Part shown: positions 27,148 through 37,869 of the stretch, in pieces
How positions within the stretch are numbered: the stretch's first letter is position 1
How the letters are laid out: every line of letters begins with the position of its first letter
Assembly (NCBI RefSeq): GCF_037095755.1
Contig: NZ_JBAWKJ010000001.1
Span: 124,001 to 188,000, forward strand
Reading direction: 5' to 3'
Source of the DNA: Sphingopyxis sp. CCNWLW2
GTDB taxonomy: Bacteria > Pseudomonadota > Alphaproteobacteria > Sphingomonadales > Sphingomonadaceae
Length of the DNA stretch: 64,000 nt
Translations under genes and position numbers: made by a program
The notes under the pieces: model-generated
Seen by the model: only the letters and a program-made list of their open reading frames with translations
What the model was told of the DNA's origin: nothing
Databases searched by the model: none

Positions 27148-28755
27148 ATGAGTGCTGAAACCATCCGCCCTGCCCGTCAGAGGGGGTTTCTCGGTTTCGT
27201 CGAGCGCGTCGGCAATCTGCTGCCCGACCCGACGATCATCTTCCTCTACCTGATCATCATATTGATGCTGGTTTCGGCGATCGGCGCGGGGCTGGGGTGG
27301 AGCGCATCGCTACCCTATTCAGGCAAGGACGCGCCCGCCGGCGCCGAACTCGCGGGCGGCGTCCTGACCTATCGCGCGTCGAGCCTGTTCTCGGCCGAGA
27401 ATATCGCACGGCTGTTTACCGAGATGCCGCGCACCTATGCCAGCTTCACCCCGCTCGGAATCATCCTGACGATTATGATGGGCGCCGCGGTCGCCGAGCG
27501 GTCGGGGCTGTTCTTTGCGCTGATCCGGGGTTCGCTGCGGAGCACGCCGCGCCGCTATATGACCCCGATCATCGCGGTGGTGGGCATGGTGTCGCACCAC
27601 GCCGCCGACGCCGCCTATGTCGTGCTCATCCCGATGGCCGCGGTCCTCTTCGCATCGGTCGGGCGTCATCCGCTCGCCGGTATCGCCGCCGCGCTCGCCG
27701 CCGTGTCGGGGGGTTATGCCGGCAACATCATGCCTGGCCAGCTCGATGTCCTGCTGTTCGGCTTCACGCAGGAGGCCGCGCGTATCGTCGAGCCCGGCTG
27801 GACGATGAACCCGCTCGGCAACTGGTATTTCATCCTCGGCATCGTCGTCTTCTTCACCCCGATCATCTGGTTCATCACCGACAAGGTGGTCGAACCGCGG
27901 CTGGGAACCTGGAACGAGGAGGTCGACGCAGAGCTTCGCGCCGATCTCGAAAAGGGCGACCTCAGCGACGCCGAGCGGCGGGGGCTTCGCCACGCCGGCG
28001 TCGCCGCGCTGCTGGTCACCGCGCTGTTCGCGGCGCTTTGCCTCTGGCCCGGCTATACACCCTTCATCGATCAGGACTCCGAGGGCCCGATCCGCCTGCA
28101 GCCACTCTACGCCTCGATGATCGCCGCGCTGTTCCTGCTGTTCCTGCTGACCGGCGTCGTCTTCGGGCGCGCGGCGGGGACGGTGAAGAACTCGAACGAC
28201 GTGATCGCGATGATGCGCGAGGGTGTGAAGACGATCGCGCCCTATCTGGTCTTCGTCTTTTTCGCCGCGCATTTCGTCGCGATGTTCAACTGGTCGGGCA
28301 TCGGCCCGATCATCGCGATCGGCGGCGCCGAAAAGCTGCAGGGCATGAACCTGCCCCCGGCGTTGCTGCTCGTCTGCGTCCTGCTGCTCTCCTCGATGAT
28401 GGACCTGTTCATCGGATCGTCGACCGCCAAATGGAGCGTCCTGTCGTCGGTCGTTGTGCCGATGTTCATGCTGCTCGGCATCAGCCCCGAAATGACCACG
28501 GCCGCCTATCGCATGGGCGACAGCTATACCAATATTATGACCCCCTTGATGAGCTATTTCCCGCTCGTCCTCGTCTTCTGCCAGCGGTGGGACAAGTCGA
28601 TGGGAGTCGGGTCGCTGCTCGCGCTGATGCTGCCCTATGCACTGTGCTTCATGGCGACGGGGATCACGATGGTCGTCGCATGGGTGGTCTTCGACCTGCC
28701 CCTCGGCCCGCACGCGCAGGTCTTTTATCAGGTCGCAGCGCACGCCGTGCCGTGA
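27148..28755 (+). CDS. AbgT-family inner-membrane transporter
   Basis: A 535-residue polytopic protein. The start at 27148 follows a GGAGG site; the earlier in-frame ATG at 27085 would add an uncharged leader without membrane character. Hydrophobic spans begin at IIFLYLIIILMLVSAIGAG. Family signatures include GMVSHHAADAAYVVLIPM, LMDLFIGSSTAKWSVL-like (here MMDLFIGSSTAKWSVLSSV) and YRMGDSYTNIMTPLMSYFPL. AbgT imports p-aminobenzoyl-glutamate in E. coli, and family members also export sulfonamides. The following M20 amidohydrolase mirrors the abgAB-abgT arrangement, supporting import of an N-acyl amino acid. Confidence 0.9.
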   Translation: MSAETIRPARQRGFLGFVERVGNLLPDPTIIFLYLIIILMLVSAIGAGLGWSASLPYSGKDAPAGAELAGGVLTYRASSLFSAENIARLFTEMPRTYASFTPLGIILTIMMGAAVAERSGLFFALIRGSLRSTPRRYMTPIIAVVGMVSHHAADAAYVVLIPMAAVLFASVGRHPLAGIAAALAAVSGGYAGNIMPGQLDVLLFGFTQEAARIVEPGWTMNPLGNWYFILGIVVFFTPIIWFITDKVVEPRLGTWNEEVDAELRADLEKGDLSDAERRGLRHAGVAALLVTALFAALCLWPGYTPFIDQDSEGPIRLQPLYASMIAALFLLFLLTGVVFGRAAGTVKNSNDVIAMMREGVKTIAPYLVFVFFAAHFVAMFNWSGIGPIIAIGGAEKLQGMNLPPALLLVCVLLLSSMMDLFIGSSTAKWSVLSSVVVPMFMLLGISPEMTTAAYRMGDSYTNIMTPLMSYFPLVLVFCQRWDKSMGVGSLLALMLPYALCFMATGITMVVAWVVFDLPLGPHAQVFYQVAAHAVP

Positions 28756-28869
28756 GGGAGCCCATGATGAAATCCGCCGCCGAACATGCAACCATGTCCA
28801 ATAAGCATTGGGGTCGGCCGCGCACCGCCCCTAGCCTGACTTCGCCGCTGCGCCAGGAGGTCCGTTCCC

Positions 28870-30066
28870 ATGTCCGTTGACCTCAAATCGCTCGAAACCG
28901 ACATGACCGCCTGGCGCCGGCATATCCATCAGCATCCCGAACTCGGCTTCCACGAACAGGGCACGGTCAGCTTCATCCTCGACCTGCTCGAAAGCTTTGG
29001 GGTCGACGAGGTCCACACCGGTATCGGCGGCACTGGCATCGTCGCGACAATCCGCGCCGGCGGGTCGGACCGCGCGATCGGCATCCGCGCCGATATCGAC
29101 GCGCTGCCGATGACCGAGCTGGCCGAGTCCGATCACAAGTCCTGCACCCCGGGCGTGATGCACGCCTGCGGCCACGACGGGCATACGACGATGCTGCTGG
29201 GCGCCGCAAGGCATCTCGCCGCGACGCGCAATTTCGACGGCGCGGTGCATCTGATCTTCCAGCCCGCCGAGGAATCGCTGGGCTATCAGGGGCCCGGCGG
29301 CGACCCCGATGGCGGCGCCAGCGCGATGATCCGCGACGGATTGTTCGACCGTTTCCCGATGGACGCCATCTTCGGCATCCACAACCGCCCGGGCATCGCC
29401 GCGGGCAAGCTCGCGGGGCGCGCGGGCGCGCTCTACGCCGCCGCCGACAAGTTCGAGATCGTCGTTACCGGCAAGGGCGGCCATGCCGCGCGCCCGCACC
29501 TGACGGTCGACCCCGTGCTCGTCGCGGCGCAGATCATCGTCGCGGTGCAAAGCATCGTCGCGCGCAATACCGACCCGATGGACGCCGCGGTCGTCTCGAT
29601 CTGCAAGGTCGAGGCGGGCACCGCCTTCAACATCATCGCCGACGAGGCGCGCATGGGCGGCACGGTGCGCACGCTGTCACGCACGAGCCAGGATGCGACC
29701 GAGCGGCGGCTCCGGGAGATCGTGACCGGCGTTGCGGCCTCGTTCGGCGCGAAGGCCGAGCTGCACTACGAACGTGGCTATCCCGCCTTGCACAATCCGG
29801 CCGACCTCTATGCTAAAGTCCGCGAAATCGCGATCGGCATCGTCGGCCCCGACCGCTTCGTCGATCTCGACGCGCCGGGCATGGGGGGCGAGGATTTCGC
29901 GCGCTATCTCGACGTCGTTCCCGGCTGCTTCCTGCTGCTCGGCAATGGCGATGAGGGACCGGGGTCGGTGATGCTCCACAATTCGCACTATGCCTATGAC
30001 GACAGCATTTCGCCGACCGGCGCCGCGCTGTGGGTCGCCCTGGCCGAGACATTCCTGCCAAAATAG
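28870..30066 (+). CDS. M20D amidohydrolase (hippurate / AbgB-like)
   Basis: A 398-residue metallopeptidase-family amidohydrolase with a strong AGGAGGT site. Metal and catalytic motifs are in order: GIRADIDALPM, HACGHDGHTTMLLG, IFQPAEE, FGIHNRPG, GKGGHAARPHLTVDP and GMGGEDFARYL. It would cleave an N-acyl amino acid amide bond in the cytoplasm; there is no signal peptide. Position directly after the AbgT transporter suggests it handles the imported substrate. Confidence 0.9.
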   Translation: MSVDLKSLETDMTAWRRHIHQHPELGFHEQGTVSFILDLLESFGVDEVHTGIGGTGIVATIRAGGSDRAIGIRADIDALPMTELAESDHKSCTPGVMHACGHDGHTTMLLGAARHLAATRNFDGAVHLIFQPAEESLGYQGPGGDPDGGASAMIRDGLFDRFPMDAIFGIHNRPGIAAGKLAGRAGALYAAADKFEIVVTGKGGHAARPHLTVDPVLVAAQIIVAVQSIVARNTDPMDAAVVSICKVEAGTAFNIIADEARMGGTVRTLSRTSQDATERRLREIVTGVAASFGAKAELHYERGYPALHNPADLYAKVREIAIGIVGPDRFVDLDAPGMGGEDFARYLDVVPGCFLLLGNGDEGPGSVMLHNSHYAYDDSISPTGAALWVALAETFLPK

Positions 30067-30088
30067 ACAATCCGGGGAGATTATTTTG

Positions 30089-32517
30089 ATGCGCCGTTCG
30101 ACTGCCACCCTGCTCCATGGTTCCGCCGCGCTGTTGCTTGCGGCGACAGCACCGACACAGGCGCAGGAAAAGGTGGCCATCTACCGCGACGATTTCGGCG
30201 TGCCGCATGTGCAGGCGGAGACGTCGGACGCGGTGATGTTCGGCGCGGGCTATGCGATCGCGCACGACCGTCTCGCGGCGATGGAACTCGCACGGCACAA
30301 TACGCAGGGCCGCCGCGCCGAGCTTGTCGGGAAATCGGCGATCGAAGGCGACAAGATGATGCGCGGTCGGAGGCTTTCCGACGCGGTGCTGATGCAGCGC
30401 TACAACGCGCTGGCGTCCGAGCACCAGAAGATGATCCAGGCGATGGTCGACGGCATCAACAAGCGCATCGACGAAGTGAATGCCGATCCTGCGGGCTGAC
30501 CCCGCTCGAATTCATCCGCTGGGGGATCAAGCCGACGCGCTGGAGCCTCACCGAATATCTCGCGCTGATCAGCGCGGCGCCGCTGGGACGCGACACGTAT
30601 GAAATCCGCAACCTCGAATTTCTGAAGGCGATGACGGCGCGCTATGGTCAGGACAAGGCGTGGGCGATTTTCAACGACGTCGTGCCGATTTCCGACCCCG
30701 ACTCCCCGACCACCATCCCCGCGGGCGACGATCTCGCTCCGGCCCGGCCGATACCCGCCCCCGTCCTCGCTCCGGCGCAACTGGTCTCCAATCGCAATGT
30801 GGCGTCGGCGGCGGCGCAGACGAAGCCCACCGAACCGGTGAAAGGCGCAAGCCGCTGCCTGGTCATCGGCCCCGAAAAATCGGCAAGCGGAAAGGTGCTG
30901 ATGCTGGAGGCCACTGCCGACGGCCCCGAAATCCATCTGAAAGGCGGCGGCTTCGACAACACGGGCTTCGGCTCGACCGGCTGGGGCGTCCCGACGATGG
31001 GACGCGGCGCGCAGCACGGCTGGCTACTGGTGTCGGGCAGCAGCGAGGCCGGCACCACCTTCGCCGAAAAGCTCAATCCCGAGAACCGGTACGAATATTG
31101 GTACAAGGGCGCCTGGAAGAAAATGGAACACCGCGCCGAAGCCTTTAAGGTCAAGGACGGCGCGCCCTTCACGCATGAGGTCGCGTGGACGATCCACGGC
31201 CCGGTGATCGCGTGGGATGTCGAAAACGGCACCGCCTATTCGCAGCAAATGGGCGTCCACGGCCGCGAACTCGACACATGGGTCGCTTTTGCCGAAATGG
31301 GCCGCGCGAAGAGCCTCGCCGAGTTCAAGGCCAAGGGCGTCGACCGTCTCGGCTGGAATCTCGGCGCCTGTTACGGCGGCGAGGATGGCACGATCGCCTA
31401 TTTCGAGGCGGGTGCGCTGCCGAAGAAGGCGACCGGCGTCGATCCGCGGCTGCCGACGCCCGGCACGGGCGAATATGAATGGACCGGCTTTCTGACCCCC
31501 GCCGAAAAACCGCACATGATCAACCCCCGCCAAGGCTATTTCATGTCGTGGAACAGCAAGGCGACGGGCTGGTCGCAGGAGGGCGACAATGCCCGCATCG
31601 GCGCGACCTTCCGCACCTGGCTCGGCGACCGGCTCGCCAAGAACGGCCAGTCGCTGACCTTGCTCGACATGCGCGAGTTCAACGGCAAGATCTTCAACGC
31701 GCTCGGCGCGGTCGATCGCAATCAGGCGGCGCCCGACTTTTTCGCGCCCTATATCCAAGCCGCGATCGCGGCGAGCGACGACCCCGAGGTGAAGCGCGCG
31801 GGCGAATTGATGCTGAGCTTCAACGGCCTGTATCAGGACCGCGACGGCGATCAGCGCTACGACAATCCGGGACTGACCCTCTACCGGACCTGGCTCCAGA
31901 CGGCGCCGAAAACGCTGTTCGGCGATGATATGGGCGACTGGTGGAAGACGATCGATACCGACCGCTACCTGACCTATCAATCGAGCCTGCTGCTGCGCGC
32001 CTTTCAGGGCGACAAGGCCGGCGCGCCGCTCAGCCTCGACTATTTCAACGGGCGCGACCGCACCGCGATGATGATCGACACGATCAAGGCGACGATCGCC
32101 GAAGTCAAACCGCGCTTCCCCGGCAAGGACATGGCCGAATGGAAGCAGCCGATTTACTGGAAATATTTCGACGCGTCGCTCGAGACGCCCGATCGGCCAC
32201 AGATGGCGGAGGATTATCCCGAGCATCGCCTGTCGGCGGTGCTGCGTCTCGGGCCGACGATGGCGCCGCACAATGGCGGCGAAAGCTGGGTCGGGCTGAT
32301 GGAAATCGGCGCCAACCGGCGCGCGCTCTATTCGGTGATCGATGCGGGCGGCCAGAATCTGTTCATTGGTCCCGACGGCAAGGGGAACCCGCACCTCACC
32401 GATCAGACGATGATGCACGAGACCAACGAGCTCAAGAAGATCGATCTTTCGCCCGAGCGGATCCGCAAGACCGCCGCATCGACCATGACGCTCGAATATC
32501 GACCGCCGGCCCGTTAG
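30089..32517 (+). pseudogene. penicillin acylase-family (S45) hydrolase, frameshifted
   Basis: The 5' part (30089-30499) encodes a signal peptide ending APTQAQ, then KVAIYRDDFGVPHVQAET and GAGYAIAHDRLAAMELAR, the S45 alpha-chain opening. A TGA at 30497-30499 ends it. The next frame continues at once with LTPLEFIRWGIKPTRWSLTEYL and runs to 32517. One missing base near 30495 explains the break; restored, the protein would be about 809 residues, normal for the family. The proposed N-terminal nucleophile serine is in GASRCLVIGPEKSASGK. The rest of the frame is clean, so the change is recent, a programmed shift, or a sequencing error. The role would be deacylation of an amide in the periplasm. Confidence 0.8.
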
Positions 32518-32535
32518 CGCGCGGCGGAACCCCGA

Positions 32536-33930
32536 TTGACCGCCATCGTCCCGCCCGCCGACATCGGCAGCTACTGGCTCGCAAGCTGCGACGACGATCT
32601 GACACCGCGCCCTGCGCTGCCAGGCGACGCGACCGTCGATATCGCGATCATGGGGGGCGGCTTCACGGGTCTGTGGGCCGCCTGGTATCTGCTGCAGAAC
32701 GACCCGGATCTGTCGATAGCGATCGTCGAGCGGCAATTTTGCGGCTTCGGCGCGTCGGGGCGCAACGGCGGCTGGTGCTCGCCGCGCTTTCCGATCAACC
32801 CCGCCGCCCTCACCCGGCGTTTCGGTGCAGCGACGGCCCGGGCGATGCTGCTCGCGCAGCAGGCGATGGTGGGGGAAGTCGGCCGCGTCTGCGAAGCGGA
32901 AGGCATCGACGCGCATTTCAACCCCGTGGGCGTCCTGACCCTCGCACGCAGCGCAGAGCAATTGCCGTCGCTGCGCCAATCCTTCGAAGCCTATGCCCGC
33001 CTCGGTATGGAGGATGGCTGCGAATTGCTCGACGCCGATCGTGCGCAAGACGCGGTCCACGCGACCAGCGTCCATGGCGCGTTGCGCCTGCGCGCGGGCG
33101 GCACGATCCACCCCGGCCGCCTCGTGCGCGGGCTCGCGCGTGCGCTCGAACGGCGCGGCGTGCGGATCCATGAGGAGACAGAGGTGTTGCAAACGACCGC
33201 GGGCACGCAACCCGCGCTCGTCAGCTCACGCGGCACGCTGCGCGCTCGCCGCGCGGTTCTGCTCGCAGGCGAAGCATATATGACCGCGCAGCCCGCCTAT
33301 CGCCGCCGGCTCATCCCAATGGCCTCTACAATCATGCTCACCGCGCCGCTCAGCGCCGAACAATGGGAGACGGTCGGCTGGGCCGGCGGCGAATGCCTTA
33401 GCTCTTACGTGCATACGACCAATTATCTCACCCGCACCGCCGACGGGCGCATCCTGTTCGGCAGCCGCGGTGCGCCCTATCGCTATGGCTCGGACATGTC
33501 CGAGATCGCGCTGCGCGAGAATGCAAACTTTGGATGGATCCGCGATCGGCTGATCGACTGGTGGCCGTCGCTCGATGGTGTCGAATTCACGCATCGATGG
33601 GCGGGCTATCTCGGCATTCCGCGCGACTGGCTGCCCACGGTGCATTTCGATGCCGTGCGCCGGATCGGGTACAGCTACGGCTATACGGGCCACGGCGTGA
33701 TCACCAGCGCGATCTGCGCGCGGGCACTCGCGGGACTAGTCACTGGCCGCGCGCGCGATCTCCACGCGCCCTACGTCCGCGAGCAAGTCCCGAATTGGGA
33801 GATCGAACCGCTACGCTGGGCGGGCATCCGCTATGTCCAGAATGCCTTCCTACGGATGGACGTGGCCGACGCGGCCGGACGGTCGCCGCCGCCCGACGCG
33901 GGCTTGGCGAAATATCTCGGCGAGCCTTAG
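32536..33930 (+). CDS. FAD-dependent amine/amino acid oxidoreductase (DAO fold)
   Basis: A 464-residue flavoprotein with a TTG start 18 bases after the acylase stop. The dinucleotide-binding motif is VDIAIMGGGFTGLWAAWYLL, and RQFCGFGASGRNGGWCSPRF resembles gamma-glutamylputrescine oxidase and related enzymes. C-terminal YSYGYTGHGVITSAICARALAGL completes the FAD site. It would oxidatively deaminate an amine or amino acid released by the acylase and amidohydrolase. The substrate is not deducible. The gene ends 7 bases before the convergent S9 peptidase. Confidence 0.85.
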   Translation: MTAIVPPADIGSYWLASCDDDLTPRPALPGDATVDIAIMGGGFTGLWAAWYLLQNDPDLSIAIVERQFCGFGASGRNGGWCSPRFPINPAALTRRFGAATARAMLLAQQAMVGEVGRVCEAEGIDAHFNPVGVLTLARSAEQLPSLRQSFEAYARLGMEDGCELLDADRAQDAVHATSVHGALRLRAGGTIHPGRLVRGLARALERRGVRIHEETEVLQTTAGTQPALVSSRGTLRARRAVLLAGEAYMTAQPAYRRRLIPMASTIMLTAPLSAEQWETVGWAGGECLSSYVHTTNYLTRTADGRILFGSRGAPYRYGSDMSEIALRENANFGWIRDRLIDWWPSLDGVEFTHRWAGYLGIPRDWLPTVHFDAVRRIGYSYGYTGHGVITSAICARALAGLVTGRARDLHAPYVREQVPNWEIEPLRWAGIRYVQNAFLRMDVADAAGRSPPPDAGLAKYLGEP

Positions 33931-33937
33931 CTGAGGT

Positions 33938-35998
33938 TCATTTTCCCATATCCGCAAGCGCCCGTTCGAGACCCGGGACAAATCCGGCGCCGGTCCTCAA
34001 TTCGACCTGCGACCCGGCAAGATCGTCGCCATAAGCTTCGGCCGGCCCGCCAAGGCATTTCGACAGGAAATGCTCGGAGATTGCCGCGAAGGAGACGTTC
34101 GTCGCGTCCTTCGCGTAGACGTGGCCCTCATCAGGATAGAAGGCATAGGTCACCGGCTTGCCGCGCGCCTTCAGCGCATCGACAATCTCTTCCGACTGGC
34201 TGGGAAAGATGCGCGGGTCGTTAGCGCCGTTCGTCACAAGCAAAGGCTTAGAAATCGCATCGACACGTGCGATCGGCGAGCGCCGCATCAGGTCGGCCGC
34301 GCCCTCCTTTGTCGCCGGATCGCCTACGCGATTGACGAACTGCGGGCGCTGCCAGGTCCACCAGTCGGGCATCCCCGCGACTTGCTTTACCAGATTGCTC
34401 GGCCCCGCAAGGTCGACGCCGCACTGGAAGGTGTCGGGCGTGAAGCTCAACGACACAAGCGTCGAATAGCCGCCATAGGACAGCCCCATCACCGCGACGC
34501 GGTCCTTCGCGGTCACGCCTTTGTCGATCGCCCACTGCACCCCGTCGAGCAGGTCGTCGTGCATCGTTTCCGACCATTTCCGGTCGCCCTTCGCCATGAA
34601 GTCGCTGCCGAAGCCCCCCGACGCGCGAAAATTCACCGACAGCACCGCATAGCCGCGGTCGGCGAGCCAGGCGTGTTGCGGATCGAAAGCCAGATCGTCG
34701 CGAAGCCAGGGGCCGCCGTGAACGAGCAGCACCAGTGGAACGGGCGTCACCGGCATCCCGTCGGCGCCGAGTTTCGCGTTCGTCGGCAGCGTCAGGTAAC
34801 TCGGCAGGGTCAGGCCATCGCGCGACGCGATCGTCACGGGAATCCGACGCGCGAGCGGCTGTTTGTCGAGATCGGGCCGCGTCGAGAGCAGCGGCACAAG
34901 CGTCCGGTCGTTGCGATTCCACCAGCTATAGCGGTCGGGGCGGTTCGGAACCGTCTCGAGGAGCAGCCAGCGCGCATTGTCGGGGGTCTGATCAACGATC
35001 TTGAACGGCCCCGCGGCCGCCGCTTGAAGCGCCGCGAATTCGGCGCGCACCTCGTCCGATCGCACCGTCCATTCGCTGACGAGCGGGTCCTCACGCGTCG
35101 CGAGCAGCGCGCCGCTGGCTTCGTCGAACAACGGATCGACGATATCGGCGCGCCCGAACGCCGCGAGCATGGTCTGCTTTCCCGTGGCAAGATCGACCGA
35201 GACGAGGTTCGCCTTGTCGCTGGTCCGGCTGTCGAACATCAACAGTTTTCCCGCGCCGTCGAGCCCGAGGATTTTGGAATTGCGCAGCGAGGCGAGCGGG
35301 ATCGTCATGAACTCGCTGGGCCCTGCGGGGTCGAGGCGAAAATAGGTCGACGAACCGTCGACATTGCCGCGAACGCCCAGCCGGATGTTGAAATCGGGAT
35401 CGGCGACGACATCGATGTAATTTCGCTCGTTGCGCAGCACCTCGGTACGCTGCCCCGTCGCGAGGTCGATCCGGTAAATGTCGCGATAGCGGCGGTCGCG
35501 AATGTTCATGCCGACGAGGATTTCGCCGGGACGGCGCTTCGAAAGCTTCACGATCTTCGTCTGCACGGCGGGATCGGCGGTCACATTGACGACCGTATGC
35601 TTTTCGAGGTTCGCGACCCAGAGCTGGCTATGTTCCTCGCCGCCGACATCCTTCAGCACCAATATGTACCGCCCGTCGGGGCTCCACTGGAAACTGTCGG
35701 GCGGCCGGCTATCGAAACGGGTGACCGGGGTAGCGGCCTTCGGATCGTCGAGCGGCGCGACCCAGACGTTCAGGACGCCGTTCAGCGGATGGAGAAAGGC
35801 CAGCTGCTTGCCGTCGGGGCTGATCTGAAGTTCGGAATAGGCGGGCGAAGCGAAAAGCGCATCGCGCGGCACCAGCGATGCCCGTTGTTCCGGCTCCGCA
35901 CCACCCGCCGGCACTGCCATGATCGCCGCGCCAAGCAGCGCAGCCGCCCACACCGATGCGCGACCACGCAGTTCGCGCCGCAAAATGTCGAAACCCAT
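33938..35998 (-). CDS. S9 prolyl-oligopeptidase-family peptidase
   Basis: A 686-residue protein from the ATG at 35998; a TTG at 36037 is an alternative start. A hydrophobic export signal (ASVWAAALLGAAIMAVPAGG) precedes a beta-propeller rich in SPDGK/SPDGRY repeats, and then the hydrolase domain. The triad is serine in VMGLSYGGYS, aspartate in TNGANDPRIF and histidine in YPDEGHVYA. It would trim peptides in the periplasm. It is divergent from a LysR gene and convergent with the oxidoreductase, inside the amino-acid-derivative island. Confidence 0.9.
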   Translation of the reverse strand: MGFDILRRELRGRASVWAAALLGAAIMAVPAGGAEPEQRASLVPRDALFASPAYSELQISPDGKQLAFLHPLNGVLNVWVAPLDDPKAATPVTRFDSRPPDSFQWSPDGRYILVLKDVGGEEHSQLWVANLEKHTVVNVTADPAVQTKIVKLSKRRPGEILVGMNIRDRRYRDIYRIDLATGQRTEVLRNERNYIDVVADPDFNIRLGVRGNVDGSSTYFRLDPAGPSEFMTIPLASLRNSKILGLDGAGKLLMFDSRTSDKANLVSVDLATGKQTMLAAFGRADIVDPLFDEASGALLATREDPLVSEWTVRSDEVRAEFAALQAAAAGPFKIVDQTPDNARWLLLETVPNRPDRYSWWNRNDRTLVPLLSTRPDLDKQPLARRIPVTIASRDGLTLPSYLTLPTNAKLGADGMPVTPVPLVLLVHGGPWLRDDLAFDPQHAWLADRGYAVLSVNFRASGGFGSDFMAKGDRKWSETMHDDLLDGVQWAIDKGVTAKDRVAVMGLSYGGYSTLVSLSFTPDTFQCGVDLAGPSNLVKQVAGMPDWWTWQRPQFVNRVGDPATKEGAADLMRRSPIARVDAISKPLLVTNGANDPRIFPSQSEEIVDALKARGKPVTYAFYPDEGHVYAKDATNVSFAAISEHFLSKCLGGPAEAYGDDLAGSQVELRTGAGFVPGLERALADMGK

Positions 35999-36158
35999 CC
36001 CCGAAGCCCCCTGAATCAAGCCTGTCTGCGAACGCAATCTGCCGACGGGCGGTCACGAGCTCCAATGCGCAAAATGGATCAATCCATGCGTGTCACGAGG
36101 GGTAGCCACGCGCCTTTCCCGCATTACAATTTCCCCATCGGCCAAAGGGGCATGAGTG

Positions 36159-37058
36159 ATGGAACTGGCATGGCTTGAGGATTTCGGTGCCTTGATACAC
36201 GCGGGCAACTTCTCGCGCGCGGCATCGACGCGCTGCGTGACGCAGCCGGCTTTCAGCCGCCGCATCCGCGCGCTCGAAGAATGGCTCGGCGTGGAGCTGG
36301 TCGACCGCAGCACGCACCAGATGGTGCTGACCCCCGCCGGCAAGCGCTTTGCCGTCATCGCCGAGACCGTGCTGCGCGATATCGAACATGGCCGGCGCGA
36401 GGTGCAGGAAATTGCCGGCACATCGGCGTCGATGGTCAAGATTCTGGTCACGCACGCCCTGACGCTGAACTTCTTCCCGCAATGGCTCGCGACGCTTCAG
36501 GCGATGACCGATACCGCAATCCCGATCCAGCTCACTGCCGATAATATGGGCACATCCGAACAGATGATGCTCAGCGGCAAGGCGCATTTTTGCCTGTGCT
36601 ATTTCCATCCCGGCGCGCCGTCGGTTCTCGATGGGGCCGGTTTCCAGTCGATATCGCTCGAATCCGATGCGCTGGTGCCGGTCAGCGCGCCGAGCGAAGC
36701 CGGTGACGCACCGCAGCACGCGCTCACCGACGACGCCGATCGTCCGGTCAACCTACTGGCCTATGGCGCCGAATCAGGAATGGATCGCATCGTTTCGGCG
36801 ATGCTTGATGCCAGTGCGTCGCGCGCGAATTTCACGCCCGTGTTCACGTCGCACACGCTGATCCTCGCGCGCATGGCAAGGGATGGAAAGGGACTCGCCT
36901 GGCTGCCGCTGAGCATCGTCGCGGATGATCTGAAGCGAGGCGCGCTGGTGCGGGCGGGCGATGCGCGCTGGGACATTCCGGTCGACGTCAGACTGTATCG
37001 CCCGCGCGGCCGGCAATCGCCGTCGGCCGAAACATTCTGGAAGCTGGCGACGGCGTAG
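36159..37058 (+). CDS. LysR-family transcriptional regulator
   Basis: A 299-residue regulator starting with ATG at 36159 (GTG at 36156 directly before). The HTH segment FGALIHAGNFSRAASTRCVTQPAFSRRIRALEEWLG is very like that of the LysR at 22690. The effector domain follows (TDTAIPIQLTADNMGTSEQMM). It is divergent from the S9 peptidase across about 160 bases and upstream of the HAD/DSD1/RidA trio, so it may control either side. Confidence 0.9.
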   Translation: MELAWLEDFGALIHAGNFSRAASTRCVTQPAFSRRIRALEEWLGVELVDRSTHQMVLTPAGKRFAVIAETVLRDIEHGRREVQEIAGTSASMVKILVTHALTLNFFPQWLATLQAMTDTAIPIQLTADNMGTSEQMMLSGKAHFCLCYFHPGAPSVLDGAGFQSISLESDALVPVSAPSEAGDAPQHALTDDADRPVNLLAYGAESGMDRIVSAMLDASASRANFTPVFTSHTLILARMARDGKGLAWLPLSIVADDLKRGALVRAGDARWDIPVDVRLYRPRGRQSPSAETFWKLATA

Positions 37059-37236
37059 ACGGGAATGGCGCATGCGAACGACGTCCATACGCGGCGGCAT
37101 GAAACCATCAGCAACAGGCATTTGCCGGCCGGGCCGCGGCGTTGCTAATCGCTCCGGGCCATCCGGCGGCATTCTCGACCCCAAGCCTGTGGAAATGCAG
37201 TCGCTGGCGGTCATTATTGAATTTGGATCCCGATCA

Positions 37237-37869
37237 ATGAAACAGCTCGTTCTCGTCGAAGCGGTGGTCTTCGACCTTCTCACCGCTCTTCTCGATTCCT
37301 GGTCGGTCTGGAACCGGGCGGCCGGGTCGGCGAGCGACGGGCTGCGCTGGCGCCGCGCCTATCTCGAGCTGACCTATGGTTGCGGCGCTTACCGCCCCTA
37401 TGAGGATCTCGTCCGCGAGGCGGCCGCCAAGGCGGGCGTGGCGGCATCGGCTCCCGATGCGCTGACGGCGGACTGGAACTCGCTCCAGCCCTGGCCGGAG
37501 GCGCCGCCGCTGCTTGCCGAACTCAGCGCGCGCGGCATCGCGCTCGGGGTCATAACAAATTGTTCGAAACTTTTGGGGCGGCAGGCTGCGGAACGGGTCG
37601 GCGTGCCCTTCTCGGTTGTCCTGACATCCGAAGAAACGGGCTATTACAAACCGCGACCGGAATCCTACCGCGCCGTGCTGGACCGGCTCGGCACCGATCC
37701 GGCGCGGACGCTTTTCGTGGCGGGCTCGCCCGCGGACATTCCGGGGGCGGCCGGCGTCGGCATGCCGGTTTTCTGGCACAACCGTGCCCGCCTGCCCTTT
37801 GTCGCCGACGCGGCGCGGCCGTTCCTGATCGCCGATACGCTCGATCCGCTGCGCGAGCTGGTCCGATGA
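37237..37869 (+). CDS. HAD hydrolase, 2-haloacid dehalogenase-like
   Basis: A 210-residue HAD subfamily IA protein. Motif I is VVFDLLTALLDSW, in the place of the FDAYGTLFD of haloacid dehalogenases. Motif II is VITNCSKLL, the lysine motif is TSEETGYYKPRPESY, and motif III is VAGSPADIPGAAGVGM. The chosen start at 37237 gives a normal N-terminus. The stop overlaps the ATG of the next gene (ATGA), so it is coupled to the D-serine-dehydratase-like gene. The role may be hydrolysis of a phosphorylated or halogenated intermediate. Confidence 0.8.
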   Translation: MKQLVLVEAVVFDLLTALLDSWSVWNRAAGSASDGLRWRRAYLELTYGCGAYRPYEDLVREAAAKAGVAASAPDALTADWNSLQPWPEAPPLLAELSARGIALGVITNCSKLLGRQAAERVGVPFSVVLTSEETGYYKPRPESYRAVLDRLGTDPARTLFVAGSPADIPGAAGVGMPVFWHNRARLPFVADAARPFLIADTLDPLRELVR

